Positions 1 through 8,132 of a DNA stretch of 44,953 bases are shown here, piece by piece (positions within the stretch are counted from its first letter, which is position 1; each line of letters begins with the position of its first letter). The position numbers were made by a program, and so were the translations under genes. This DNA comes from an uncultured Eubacteriales bacterium (lineage in GTDB: Bacteria > Bacillota > Clostridia > Oscillospirales > Acutalibacteraceae). The stretch is from NCBI GenBank assembly GCA_900317085.1, contig ONFJ01000006.1:1-44953 (forward strand), in the 5' to 3' direction. Under the pieces are notes generated by a model, which saw nothing but the letters and a program-made list of their open reading frames with translations, was not told the DNA's origin and did no database searches.

Positions 1-609
1 TACCCCGCCCCGGAGAACGTGCTCCGGTTCCTGCGGATGGAGGCCCCGGTGAAGTACTGCATCGTCGGCATGGACCCCTACCCCTCCTTCAACGAGCGGG
101 ACGGCATCCCCATCGCCACCGGCCGCAGCTTCGAAGTCTCCGAGCTCTACGGTCAGGGTTGGGACTACAAGATCAAACAGGCCTCTCTGCGGAACATGCT
201 GAAGGCGATCTACTACAATGAGACCGGCACGAACCCGCAGCTCTCAGTCATCCGGGACGAGATCGTCTCCGGCGCCTTCGACATCCTCCCGCCCACCGAC
301 TGGTTTGGCGCGATGGAAGCCCAGGGCGTCCTGTTCCTGAACTCCACTCTGACCGTCGAAGCCGGGAAACCGGGCTCACACCAGAAACTGTGGGAGCCTT
401 TCCGGGCAAAACTCATTCCGTACCTCGAGCAGATGGGTTGTGTCTTCATGCTCTGGGGAAACAACGCCCAGACCGAAGTTCCCGTCTACCTGAGCGACAC
501 GGCAAAGACCACTCAGGTCCTGACCGCCCCTCACCCCCGCATGGCGGAGTTTGTCACCGGGAACACGTTCCGGGACGCGACAGACGTCAACTGGACCGGA
601 GTGGGGTAA
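1..609 (+). CDS. Uracil-DNA glycosylase superfamily protein, 5' end missing
   Basis: The reading frame is open from base 1, so the N-terminus lies outside the window. A GTG at 19 is only an internal candidate start. The visible protein is about 202 residues. It contains GMDPYPS, which matches motif A of the uracil-DNA glycosylase fold (GQDPYH in Ung, where Asp activates the water). Near the C-terminus APHPRM sits where Ung has its HPS motif, and VLFLNSTLTVE resembles the conserved VLLLN(T/A)xLTV strand. The family removes uracil from DNA to start base-excision repair. Motif A differs from classical Ung (M for Q, P for H), so this is called only to superfamily level. It converges on the DUF362 gene with a shared terminator between them. 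Confidence 0.8.
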   Translation, partial: YPAPENVLRFLRMEAPVKYCIVGMDPYPSFNERDGIPIATGRSFEVSELYGQGWDYKIKQASLRNMLKAIYYNETGTNPQLSVIRDEIVSGAFDILPPTDWFGAMEAQGVLFLNSTLTVEAGKPGSHQKLWEPFRAKLIPYLEQMGCVFMLWGNNAQTEVPVYLSDTAKTTQVLTAPHPRMAEFVTGNTFRDATDVNWTGVG

Positions 610-615
610 AAAAAT

Positions 616-645
616 AGCCTCCGGCGAATGCCGGAGGCTTTCTCT
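616..645. terminator. Bidirectional intrinsic terminator
   Basis: A perfect 10-bp stem (616-625 with 630-639) has a GAAT loop. Seven A residues lie on its left, giving a U-run for minus-strand transcripts, and TTTCTCTGTT lies on its right. It separates two convergent genes. Confidence 0.85.
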
Positions 646-667
646 GTTATTCCAGGTTTGAAATCGA

Positions 668-2341
668 TCAGATGAGGAACTGCGCGAGCAGACGGACTTC
701 CTTGATGGCTTTCCATCTGTCTTTCAGGTCGAGCGGAGGCAGCGGCGCTTCGATGCAGTCGACATCGAGGTTCTGTGCTTCCAGTTCCGGAATGGTGTAA
801 GGTCCATCGCGGAAGGCATCGTAGGTCATGTCGGTCGGCTGGCCAAGGGCGGCGAAACCGACTTTGATGAGGTACTTCCGGACGGCGCCGATGCCGATCC
901 AGGGAAGCCAGACGAGGTCGCCCTGACCCGGAAGGGTGGGCATCATAGAGGCAGCCATACGGACCGCAAGGTTGTTGACTTCGCCCCAGCCGCGGATGAA
1001 GAAGAACGGATGGGATGCGGCTTCCTTCGCCGGAGCGGAGTTCTCGCCGACGACGACCGTCAGGCCGGGCAGAGCCTTGAGCTCTTCGAGGCTGTAGGCA
1101 TGTCCGTCATCGGAGAGCCAGTACTTCTCGCCTTCGAATTCGGCGCCTTCACCGACGATGACGTTAAGGTGGCGCATCTTGGTCAGCGGATAGGTATAGG
1201 AGGCGTAGAAGACTTCGAAGCAGGTACCGAGCGAGGACGGTGTGCCACCACGGTCATACTGTTCCATCGCATAGACATCTTCGAAGGGGATGCCGTCAAG
1301 CTTGGTCAGCGGTTTGACGTGGGGGTTCGTGTAGCCGACGAACTCGCGGACGCCGGGCCAGTGTTTCTTGAAGCGCTCGGAAAGCAGGGTGGGTTCTGCC
1401 TGACGGAAGGGAACGACGCGCTTCTCGCCGATGATTTCGACGTTGGGGTCGCCAAAGCCCTTCTTGTCAGCGGACTTCAGAAGGCCGCTCTCGGCCGGGT
1501 CGAAGCCCATGAGTTCGGTGGTGACACGGTCGACTTCGACAGCGTTGGTACCGCAGATGATGCGGTCAAACAGGACGGGATCGTTCGGGCCGGGGGTGTT
1601 GCCTTCGCCGCCGATGATACCGTCGATGACGGTGAGATCGGGTTTGAACGCATACATGATGTCGGTCAGCTTGGTGTCGATCTCATAGGTATGGTTTCTC
1701 GCGCGCATGTTGACGGAGTAGGTACCCATGGAGTTCTTGAAGCCGAGGGTGACACCGGTGTAGATGTTACATTTGGTCTTCGGATGAGAGACATAGAGGC
1801 GCTCACCGCGAATGACTTCGCCGACGATGTCCGGGAAATAGACTTCGCGGCCGACTTCCGCCTTCGGGCAGAAGAAACGCTGGGTCGGTCTCTCCTCGAA
1901 CGCGAGGAACCGGGCGTTATACTTTTTGGCGATCTTCAGATAGCCGGCCATCTTGGCATAGGTCCAGGTCACGAGACCGGAGCCCTCGCCGATGACGATG
2001 TCGGAGCAGAGTTCGGACAGGACTTCCATGGTGGCGTCGAAGACGCGGGGGTCCGTCGTCTGCGGGATGTCGTAGTCGTACCGGTAAGAGGTCTTCGGGG
2101 TGACGAAAACCAGGTTCGGCTTGATGAGGATCTTCTGACCCTTGAATTTTTCTTTCCAGCCGGTCGCTGCATCCAGTTTGTCGAGGGCGCTGCGGACGGT
2201 CGCCTTGATGGCTTTGACGTCAGCACGCTGCTCATAGCTCTCTCTGCCGTAGTCATAGGGCAGCATGACATAGTTATGAGTATAGTTCAGTTTCGGCGCC
2301 TCTTCGATGACGACCGCGTTGTGTTCATATTTGACTCCCAT
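668..2341 (-). CDS. DUF362 domain-containing protein
   Basis: A 557-residue protein that I recognise as DUF362, a family without one settled function and often linked to iron-sulfur proteins. Family hallmarks are visible in order: KPNLV, GEGSG, a PKTKCN segment followed by GVTLGFKNSMG, DGIIGGEGNTPGP, and GTNAVEVDRV with MGFDP. No CxxCxxCxxxC ferredoxin module is present, unlike many DUF362 proteins. The C-terminal 200 residues (roughly 350-557) match nothing I know and contain a mildly hydrophobic patch around WLPWIGIGAVRKYLI. AGGGGGA lies seven bases before the ATG. It is the last gene of a three-gene unit downstream of two small membrane proteins (12-bp gap). A membrane-associated role is only inferred from those neighbours. 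Confidence 0.75.
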   Translation of the reverse strand: MGVKYEHNAVVIEEAPKLNYTHNYVMLPYDYGRESYEQRADVKAIKATVRSALDKLDAATGWKEKFKGQKILIKPNLVFVTPKTSYRYDYDIPQTTDPRVFDATMEVLSELCSDIVIGEGSGLVTWTYAKMAGYLKIAKKYNARFLAFEERPTQRFFCPKAEVGREVYFPDIVGEVIRGERLYVSHPKTKCNIYTGVTLGFKNSMGTYSVNMRARNHTYEIDTKLTDIMYAFKPDLTVIDGIIGGEGNTPGPNDPVLFDRIICGTNAVEVDRVTTELMGFDPAESGLLKSADKKGFGDPNVEIIGEKRVVPFRQAEPTLLSERFKKHWPGVREFVGYTNPHVKPLTKLDGIPFEDVYAMEQYDRGGTPSSLGTCFEVFYASYTYPLTKMRHLNVIVGEGAEFEGEKYWLSDDGHAYSLEELKALPGLTVVVGENSAPAKEAASHPFFFIRGWGEVNNLAVRMAASMMPTLPGQGDLVWLPWIGIGAVRKYLIKVGFAALGQPTDMTYDAFRDGPYTIPELEAQNLDVDCIEAPLPPLDLKDRWKAIKEVRLLAQFLI

Positions 2342-2353
2342 TACAGTTCCCCC

Positions 2354-2656
2354 TTAGTCATGACGGATGACGATATCGTCTTCGCGACGGATGAAATCGT
2401 CATCGGTGAAGGTCTCTTTCTTCATCTGTCTCTTCAGCGGCAGCCACCACAGGAAGCCGAAGCAAAGGCAGCTGGCGATGGAGACGGAGTCTTTCTCGCC
2501 ATACTCTCTGCCGGTCTTCAGGCCGACGGTGAGGAGCTCCCAGAGGTGGAGAAGGAACAGGAAGAGTGCGCACCAGGGGAATTTCTTCCAGATCATGAGG
2601 ATGGTGCTGAGGGCCCAGAGGGCGATGCACGCAAGATAAGTCAGTACTGCGATCAT
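2354..2656 (-). CDS. Small membrane protein, paralogue of the next gene upstream
   Basis: One hundred residues with two or three hydrophobic segments (about 3-20, 28-45 and a weaker one at 58-73) and a charged C-terminal tail. Its central motif, TVGLKTGREYGEK followed by CLCFGFLWWLPLK, is repeated almost exactly in the neighbouring protein (TIGLKVGKEGGEK, then FGFTWWVPLR). The two genes are therefore diverged tandem duplicates. I do not recognise the family. A strong ribosome site (AAAGGAG) precedes the ATG. It lies 16 bp from its paralogue and 12 bp from the DUF362 gene, so the three are probably co-transcribed. Confidence 0.65.
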   Translation of the reverse strand: MIAVLTYLACIALWALSTILMIWKKFPWCALFLFLLHLWELLTVGLKTGREYGEKDSVSIASCLCFGFLWWLPLKRQMKKETFTDDDFIRREDDIVIRHD

Positions 2657-2672
2657 TGTAGTTTCTCCTTTC

Positions 2673-2963
2673 TTACTTCTCGATACCGTTCTCGGTTCTC
2701 CAGCGCAGCGGGACCCACCAGGTGAACCCGAAGGTCATGCACATGCACAGAGAATAGAGGAACTTCTCGCCGCCTTCTTTGCCGACTTTCAGACCGATGG
2801 TGACGGTCTCAAAGGCATGCAGAGCAAGGATGCCAAGGACGATCCACGGGAATCCGAAGGGCGATGCAATGGCACCGAGCGCCCAGAGGACGATGACGAG
2901 GAAATAGTCCAGCTTTTCGATTTTGGTCAGGAAGGAGAACACAAAATCTCTTAACTTTTTCAT
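2673..2963 (-). CDS. Small membrane protein, first gene of the DUF362 unit
   Basis: Ninety-six residues, starting MKKLRDFVFSF. I prefer the ATG at 2961-2963 because AGAAGGTG lies seven bases upstream. An upstream in-frame start at 3005 has no such site. Two hydrophobic segments (about 17-35 and 37-55) and a third around the GFTWW motif predict a small integral membrane protein. It shares the GLKxGxxxGEK...FGFxWWxPL signature with the following gene, which shows a tandem duplication. Its function is unknown to me. A good sigma-A promoter lies just upstream, so it heads the operon. Confidence 0.65.
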   Translation of the reverse strand: MKKLRDFVFSFLTKIEKLDYFLVIVLWALGAIASPFGFPWIVLGILALHAFETVTIGLKVGKEGGEKFLYSLCMCMTFGFTWWVPLRWRTENGIEK

Positions 2964-3036
2964 AGAATACCACCTTCTGCTTATGTTTTTCATTCGTGAT
3001 GACACGCACTCCTATACGTGTACAATTAACATAAAC

Positions 3037-3065
3037 ATTATAGATGATTTGCCTAAAATCATCAA
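3037..3065 (-). promoter_or_regulatory. Sigma-A promoter of the DUF362 unit
   Basis: Read on the minus strand: TTGATG (3060-3065), a 17-bp spacer, then TATAAT (3037-3042). The predicted start of transcription, near 3030, is about 65 bases before the first ATG. Confidence 0.65.
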
Positions 3066-3146
3066 CTGCTTGCTCGCACTTTTTATGAGTATCTCATCGT
3101 TTTCTTTCTGACAAAAAGGTTCCTGCATACTTAACATTGATAATTG

Positions 3147-3309
3147 TTTGTTTTCGCGCTCGATCGGGTTCCGCAAAACAGGCCCTGCCGGAGCTTGCCA
3201 AGCCATACCACCGCGCGCTTATAAAATATTGCGACGCTCCCCCCTGCGCTCCATCCGGGCAACTGTTTTGCTCCCCTTGCCTCGTTTTAAAGGGAGGCGC
3301 GAAAACAAA
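3147..3309. repeat. Intergenic element with nested inverted repeats
   Basis: The gene-free gap 2964-3344 holds a 163-bp element. Its 13-bp ends (3147-3159 and 3297-3309, TTTGTTTTCGCGC and its complement) are perfect inverted repeats. Inside lies a second 9-bp pair, GCAAAACAG with CTGTTTTGC. The core is G+C-rich. It shares short stretches with the ruvC-ruvA element (TGCCAAG..ATACC) and with the sequence near 39780 (TATTG.GACGC), which suggests a dispersed family. No open frame is credible. Confidence 0.5.
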
Positions 3310-3338
3310 AAAACTCCTCAGAATAGAATCTGAGGAGT
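3303..3338 (-). terminator. Terminator of the larB-larC unit
   Basis: A 9-bp stem (3313-3321 with 3330-3338) is followed on the minus strand by TTTTTTGTTTT. It starts seven bases beyond the larC stop codon. Confidence 0.85.
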
Positions 3339-3344
3339 CATTTG

Positions 3345-3755
3345 TTATTTCAGGATGTCAGAAAGTGGGACTCCGTTTGCTTCGGCGAGTTTCTTCGCGC
3401 TCTCGTATTCGATGGTGGTCTTGTCGATGTCTTCGTAGGTCAGGTGCTTCGCATCGACCGGTCCGTAAGGGGTGTCTACGGTGACGGCTTCCCGGTCCAT
3501 GATGACCCGTACCTGCAGAGAGACCCGCATGCCGATAGCGCTGGTCTCCCGGAAGATGACTTTGATGCAGGCATCTTTGACGTCTTCCCTGCACATGACG
3601 GACAGGGCGTAGGCCGGTCGCCCCTTCTTCATGAAGATGGGCGTGTACCAGACATCTTTCGCGCCCGCTTCGAAGAGTTTCTCCATGCAGTACGCGAGGG
3701 TCTCTCCGGTGCAGTCGTCGAGGTTCGTCTCGAGTTTGAAGATCTCGTCTCTCAT
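3345..3755 (-). CDS. larC: LarC C-terminal domain (nickel-pincer cofactor enzyme), stand-alone
   Basis: One hundred and thirty-six residues matching only the C-terminal half of LarC, the CTP-dependent enzyme that inserts nickel into the pincer cofactor of lactate racemase. Family landmarks are ETNLDDCTGE, EAGAKDVWYTPIFMKKGRPAY, RETSAIGMR and VDTPYGPV. Full LarC is roughly 400 residues and begins with a separate N-terminal domain. In Lactobacillus the two halves are joined by programmed frameshifting. Here no LarC1 sequence lies upstream: this ATG overlaps the larB stop (ATGA), so larB is followed directly by the C-terminal domain. The N-terminal half is either elsewhere in the genome or lost. 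larA and larE are not in the window. Confidence 0.8.
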   Translation of the reverse strand: MRDEIFKLETNLDDCTGETLAYCMEKLFEAGAKDVWYTPIFMKKGRPAYALSVMCREDVKDACIKVIFRETSAIGMRVSLQVRVIMDREAVTVDTPYGPVDAKHLTYEDIDKTTIEYESAKKLAEANGVPLSDILK

Positions 3756-4504
3756 GACTCTCTCCCCTTTACCGTCTGGCGATTGATCTTGGCAGCCATG
3801 AATCCGGCGCCAAAGCCGTTATCGATGTTGACGACCGCCGTTCCCGCCGCACAGGAGTTCAGCATGGCGAGCAGCGCGGACAGGCCGCCGAAGTTGGCAC
3901 CGTATCCGACGCTCGTCGGACAGGCGACGATCGGCGCGTTGACGAGGCCGCCGATGACGCTGGCAAGGGCGCCTTCCATGCCGGCCACCGTGACGATGGC
4001 GTTGGCTTTGCGGATGTCCTCCACCTGGTCGAGGAGACGGTGGATGCCCGCAACGCCGACATCGTAGTAGCGGTGGACCTCCGCGCCGCACATCCAGGCC
4101 GTCAGAGCGGCCTCTTCCGCGACCGGGATGTCCGTGGTGCCGGCGGTGCAGATAGCCACATTCCCGATCTGCTCTTTCGGCTCACCCACCGTGATGATCT
4201 TCGCGTTCTCATAGAACACGGCATCCGGCAGGACCGCTTTCACGGCGTCATAATGCTCCGCATCCGCTCTGGTGCCGAGCACGAGACCGCTCCGCTGGTA
4301 GATCGCCACCGCGATCTGCGCGACCTGGTCCGGCGTCTTCCGCTCACCGAAGATGACTTCCGGGAAGCCGATGCGGGCCTCTCTCGAGTGGTCGATCTTC
4401 GCGAAGGACAGGTCCTCGTAGGAGTCTTTCTTCAGTTCGTTCAGAGCATCATCCACAGACAGCGTACCGTCTGCGACCTGAGCCAGAACATCTTTCAATT
4501 CCAT
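3752..4504 (-). CDS. larB: Nickel-pincer cofactor biosynthesis protein LarB
   Basis: Two hundred and fifty residues. LarB carboxylates and hydrolyses nicotinic acid adenine dinucleotide, the first step of nickel-pincer cofactor synthesis in the cytoplasm. The N-terminal part carries the LarB signature around REARIGFPEVIFGERK. The C-terminal part (about 120-250) is the PurE-like domain, with TAGTTDIPVAEEA, VAGMEGALASVIGG and CPTSVGYG. I chose the ATG at 4502-4504, which has GGGTG seven bases upstream, over an in-frame GTG at 4513. It lies 15 bp after the phosphomutase gene and overlaps the larC-domain gene by four bases, so translation is probably coupled. Confidence 0.88.
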   Translation of the reverse strand: MELKDVLAQVADGTLSVDDALNELKKDSYEDLSFAKIDHSREARIGFPEVIFGERKTPDQVAQIAVAIYQRSGLVLGTRADAEHYDAVKAVLPDAVFYENAKIITVGEPKEQIGNVAICTAGTTDIPVAEEAALTAWMCGAEVHRYYDVGVAGIHRLLDQVEDIRKANAIVTVAGMEGALASVIGGLVNAPIVACPTSVGYGANFGGLSALLAMLNSCAAGTAVVNIDNGFGAGFMAAKINRQTVKGRES

Positions 4505-4519
4505 TTCAGTCACCCATTC

Positions 4520-6037
4520 TTATTTCTGCAGGCACCCAGAGTCCAGCACTTCGTACATGCGGAAGAACTCACGCAGGTCCCGCAGGATGTTGTCGACGCC
4601 TCCCGGCGTATTGCTTTCGATGTTCAGCGGCATGACGGGGTCGTGGACCGAGAGCCGGAGCAGGAACCAGCCGTCCACTTCGGGTTTCGAAGCGCGGATG
4701 CCCTCTGCGTTATCCGGTGCCACTTCGTAGTCGTCCGCGTCGGACACGACCGCAGCCAGGTCGTCGATGACCTGCTGGCCGATGTCCCGGAAGTTCTCGG
4801 GCAGGATCTTCAGCCGGAACTCCTCCGCTTCCGCCGGCTCCTGCAGGTCGGCGATGAGGTCTCCGAGGACCTTCCCTTCCCGCTTGAGCTGCGCCGCTTT
4901 GATGATGATCTTCGTGGCGAGGTACGCGCCGTCGTCGAGGAAATAATTCTCCCGCATGGCCGCGTGACCGGAGGTCTCGATGGCCAGAGGCGCGTTGGTG
5001 CTCTCCTCGAGATTCAGGCGTTTCGCCTCGTTGATGACGTTCTTGTAGCCCCGTTTGAACCGACAGTGTTTGCCGCCGAGGGTCTCTTCAATGAAGGTCT
5101 TGAGGCCGGAGGACGTGACCGAGTCCGTGACGATGGTGCCGCCTTCGTTGTCCTCAAGGGCAATGGCAGCCGCCAGGGCGATGAGCGCGTTGCGGTTGAT
5201 CTCTCTGCCCTTCTCATCGACACAGGCCGAACGGTCGACATCGGTGTCGAAGATGATGCCGAGGTCGCAGCCGTTGTGGAGCACCGAGTTCGAGATGGCC
5301 TCCATGGCAGTCTTGTCTTCCGGGTTCGGGACGTGGTTCGGGAACATGCCGTCCGGCTCCAGGAACTGGCTGCCGGTGATGTCCGCGCCGAGGGGCTCGA
5401 GGACTTTCGTCGCATAGAAGCCGCCCGCGCCGTTGCCGGCGTCGACCGCGATTTTGAAGTCCCGCAGGGGCCGCGCGTAGTCGTCCGCGTTGATGCCTTC
5501 ACAAATCATGGACCGGAGCTGTTCCGCGTAGTTGTTCATGTAGGGCGTGTCCGTCACCGTGCCGGGTTCCATGGCCGGTTCCTTCGGCGCGTTCTCCGCG
5601 AGGTTCAGGATCTCGCTGACTTCGCCGCTCTCGATGCCGCCGGTCTTCGTGAAGAACTTGAAGCCGTTGCGGTTGAACGGGTGGTGGCTCGCCGTGATCT
5701 CGACGGCGGCGTCACAGTCGAAGTTCACCGTGGTCATGAACATGGCAGGGGTCGAGGACAGGCCGCAGTTCTTGACGTGCACACCGGCCAGCGTGAGCCC
5801 TTTGATGATCGCGTCGGTCAGACGGTCGGCCGAGATGCGGGAGTCGTGCCCCACTGCCACCGTGAACGTGGCGCCGTACGAGGGGGTCAGCTTGTCCTCC
5901 AGCCAGCAGGCAAAGCCGTAGCCAATGTTCTGAGCCACTTCATCGGTCAGCTGGATCTCCTGTCCCGGAACACCTTCCGCAGCAATGCCGCGGATGTCGG
6001 TGCCGCTCTTCAGCACCTGGTAGGTCTGTTCTAACAT
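4520..6037 (-). CDS. Phosphoglucomutase/phosphomannomutase family protein
   Basis: Five hundred and five residues of the alpha-D-phosphohexomutase family, which moves phosphate between C1 and C6 of glucose or mannose through a phosphoserine. The catalytic loop is TASHHP, with the serine near residue 117. The metal site is DTDVDR (264-269), and the sugar-binding loop is IETSGHAA. The C-terminal domain has RASKPEVDGWFLLRLS, the phosphate-binding region. The ATG at 6035-6037 is preferred, with GAGGA upstream. The GTG at 6052 overlaps the previous stop and lacks a ribosome site. It sits between an acetyltransferase and larB. Whether the substrate is glucose- or mannose-phosphate cannot be read from sequence. 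Confidence 0.88.
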   Translation of the reverse strand: MLEQTYQVLKSGTDIRGIAAEGVPGQEIQLTDEVAQNIGYGFACWLEDKLTPSYGATFTVAVGHDSRISADRLTDAIIKGLTLAGVHVKNCGLSSTPAMFMTTVNFDCDAAVEITASHHPFNRNGFKFFTKTGGIESGEVSEILNLAENAPKEPAMEPGTVTDTPYMNNYAEQLRSMICEGINADDYARPLRDFKIAVDAGNGAGGFYATKVLEPLGADITGSQFLEPDGMFPNHVPNPEDKTAMEAISNSVLHNGCDLGIIFDTDVDRSACVDEKGREINRNALIALAAAIALEDNEGGTIVTDSVTSSGLKTFIEETLGGKHCRFKRGYKNVINEAKRLNLEESTNAPLAIETSGHAAMRENYFLDDGAYLATKIIIKAAQLKREGKVLGDLIADLQEPAEAEEFRLKILPENFRDIGQQVIDDLAAVVSDADDYEVAPDNAEGIRASKPEVDGWFLLRLSVHDPVMPLNIESNTPGGVDNILRDLREFFRMYEVLDSGCLQK

Positions 6038-6052
6038 GGTAAATATCCTCAC

Positions 6053-6829
6053 TCATTTTCGACTGGAAGCAACTTCCAGATAATCGTCGGTCTTTTGGAG
6101 CCCCAGGCGCTCATAGAAGGCCTGTTTGTCCGGTCGGCACATCAGGTATGCCCTGCGGTCCGGATAGGCGTCACAGAGCGCGCGGATACAGGTGCTCGCG
6201 TAGTGGTGTCCCCTCGCTTCAGGCAGGGTCGCGATGGCGCCGAGGAACACATCGTGTCCCGAGACCACCAGAGCGGCCGCCGTGGCTACAGGGGTTCCGT
6301 TCACCTCGAACAGCACCGAGCGGGCCGTGCCGTGACGCACCCGGTAGGAAAAGTCCGTCAGGAAGTCCCCGTAGTCCTCCACGACATAGCCGGGGTTGCT
6401 GGCGGTCAGGACGTCATAAAAGTGGCGGAAGTCGTCGTCCCACACGAGCTCCCCCTCTGCCCCTTTGGCGATACACGCCGAGCCCGCAGAAAGACTCATG
6501 ACACATCCGGTCTCTCCTTCCGGGTACGCTTCCGCGAGGACAGCGGCCGGGCCCACCAGGGCGCCGAAGCCGATGGCCCGGAGGAAGGCAAGCAGTTCCG
6601 GTACATCGCCCAGGGGAGACACATGGACCGTAACGGTCCCGTAGTACTTCGACAGGAACGCCGTCAGATGCCCCGCTTCGTCCCGCTGGGTCCAGGCCGA
6701 GACGAAGTCATACGAGAGACCGTAGGAGAGCACCGGGCCCAGGGCCTTGATGCCGAACACGCTGCCCTCGCAGAACGATTTGAGTTCCGCCATCTGTTCC
6801 GGAGTGACGGACTCCAGATATTTGATCAT
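6053..6829 (-). CDS. GNAT family N-acetyltransferase
   Basis: Two hundred and fifty-eight residues. The C-terminal third carries a GNAT fold: VFLGAIATLPEARGHHYAS is the beta4 strand plus the acetyl-CoA pyrophosphate loop (R/Q-x-x-G-x-G/A type), followed by an FYERLGL-like segment near the end. The first 140 residues are not recognisable. The substrate is unknown. CAGGAG lies eight bases before the ATG. It heads the unit that continues into the phosphohexomutase and larB (15-bp gap). I could not define a convincing promoter in the short space upstream. Confidence 0.75.
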   Translation of the reverse strand: MIKYLESVTPEQMAELKSFCEGSVFGIKALGPVLSYGLSYDFVSAWTQRDEAGHLTAFLSKYYGTVTVHVSPLGDVPELLAFLRAIGFGALVGPAAVLAEAYPEGETGCVMSLSAGSACIAKGAEGELVWDDDFRHFYDVLTASNPGYVVEDYGDFLTDFSYRVRHGTARSVLFEVNGTPVATAAALVVSGHDVFLGAIATLPEARGHHYASTCIRALCDAYPDRRAYLMCRPDKQAFYERLGLQKTDDYLEVASSRK

Positions 6830-6865
6830 AAACTGGCTCCTGTCAGGTTTTCACCTATTTTAACA

Positions 6866-6895
6866 TAAAATAACACCCCGGAGGGGTCCGGGGTG
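6866..6895 (-). terminator. Terminator of the SGNH hydrolase pair
   Basis: A 9-bp G+C stem (6874-6882 with 6887-6895) with a GGGG loop is followed on the minus strand by TTATTTTATG. It separates the hydrolase genes from the acetyltransferase unit. Confidence 0.75.
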
Positions 6896-6923
6896 CTAAT
6901 CGTTTCTAAATTGTAACCTGCTC

Positions 6924-8084
6924 TTAATAATTGGTCGGAAGGACCGACTCGATGCAGTCCGCCATGTAACGGCTGCCGGCGAGGGTCGGATGCGGGTTGA
7001 ATCCACTGTCGTCGAGGGACATGAACTCGTACATCGGAATGGTGAATTCCCGTTTGATGAGCTCATACTGCGACACGTCAGCGTAGTAGTACTGACCGGG
7101 CTTCTTGTACTGCCAGGCCTTGCGGACCGGCTCGTAGAAGACGTCGTAGAGGATCTGCGTGGTACCCGAGATGGGGTTCTCGCTGAGGTGGATGGTATCC
7201 GGCAGTGTGACCGTACCGACGAGGGGGATGTCGATCTGGATCGGCTGACCCATGTACTGGATCCGGAACGAACCGGAGGCGACGCCCGGAGTCAGGTTAA
7301 GGTATTTGAATGAGTTCGCACTGGAAAGAGCGACGACTGTGACATCGGGATTCAGGTCATAGATGGCCTGCATGATGGCGTTGTAGTTGTCCTGATACTG
7401 GATGAAGTACGTTGCGAGGTTCTCGATCCAGGCAGCCCAGAACACAGCCCACAGCTGGGGGTTCTCGGCAAAGCCGGCGAGGTAATACATCGCGTTGCGG
7501 ACGACCGTGCCCCAGGAGCCGTACTTCGCCAGTTCTTCATCGAGCGCTCCGCGGGGATCGGACCCCGGGATGTACCCGTACTTGGCGATGGCATAGATGA
7601 GGGCGATGGTGCCGTACCAGGAATCGTTGACGCCGATGTCGATGGTGATGAGGTCAGCTTTCTGGATGGCTCTCCGAATGTGGCCCTTCTCACGGTCGAG
7701 GAAGGCCTGCGTGTAAACGCCGCCGGTGAAGTTCGCGAGCTGATCCTGCTCCCACCATTTCATCTGGTAGTTGTCATACAGTTCGTACCGCAAGGTGCCG
7801 GAACAGAAGCCCGGGTACGCCAGCGAATAGAACTTCGCGTGGGTATCTCTTGCCACGTGGTCTGCATAGGAACCCTTGATGCGCTGCTTGTAGACGATCT
7901 TCCGGCCATACTTGTTGTAGTCCGGAAGGCCGAAGCCGGAGGCGACGCTGTCTCCGATGCATACGTAGGTCCCGTAGTGTCTGACGTTGTTCTGGTTGGC
8001 CGCGAGCGCAGTGACTGCGCAGACAGAGGCCAGCATGACCATTGCCATCAGTGAGGCAATGACCTTACGGTATGCTCTTTTCAT
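6924..8084 (-). CDS. Secreted SGNH/GDSL-type hydrolase (second copy)
   Basis: Three hundred and eighty-six residues. The first 29 form a signal peptide (basic start, long hydrophobic run, TALAA cleavage region), so the enzyme is exported. SGNH esterase blocks are present: CIGDSVASGFG (nucleophile Ser near 46), DIGVNDSW (block III Asn) and a C-terminal DSGFNPHPTLAG carrying the catalytic Asp/His pair. The family cleaves esters of lipids, carbohydrates or cell-wall acyl groups. The natural substrate is unknown. I prefer the ATG at 8082-8084, which has GGGAG eight bases upstream. It lies 48 bp downstream of a close paralogue and shares long blocks with it (YGSWGTV.RNAMYYLAGFAENPQ). Confidence 0.85.
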   Translation of the reverse strand: MKRAYRKVIASLMAMVMLASVCAVTALAANQNNVRHYGTYVCIGDSVASGFGLPDYNKYGRKIVYKQRIKGSYADHVARDTHAKFYSLAYPGFCSGTLRYELYDNYQMKWWEQDQLANFTGGVYTQAFLDREKGHIRRAIQKADLITIDIGVNDSWYGTIALIYAIAKYGYIPGSDPRGALDEELAKYGSWGTVVRNAMYYLAGFAENPQLWAVFWAAWIENLATYFIQYQDNYNAIMQAIYDLNPDVTVVALSSANSFKYLNLTPGVASGSFRIQYMGQPIQIDIPLVGTVTLPDTIHLSENPISGTTQILYDVFYEPVRKAWQYKKPGQYYYADVSQYELIKREFTIPMYEFMSLDDSGFNPHPTLAGSRYMADCIESVLPTNY

Positions 8085-8132
8085 TGTTGTGACTCCCATT
8101 TAAAACGTATACGCAAAGGTTTGGTGCCCCGT

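Noticed and set aside
3345-3760. Frameshifted full-length larC
   Set aside because: Upstream of the LarC C-terminal domain all three minus-strand frames were considered. The sequence there is intact larB, so there is no disrupted N-terminal domain to join.
4040-6034. Very long plus-strand open frame opposite larB and the phosphohexomutase
   Set aside because: It is the antisense shadow of two recognised genes in G+C-rich DNA. It has no family motifs and no ribosome site. The same applies to the plus-strand frames at 1010-2725, 10046-12322 and 18089-20356.
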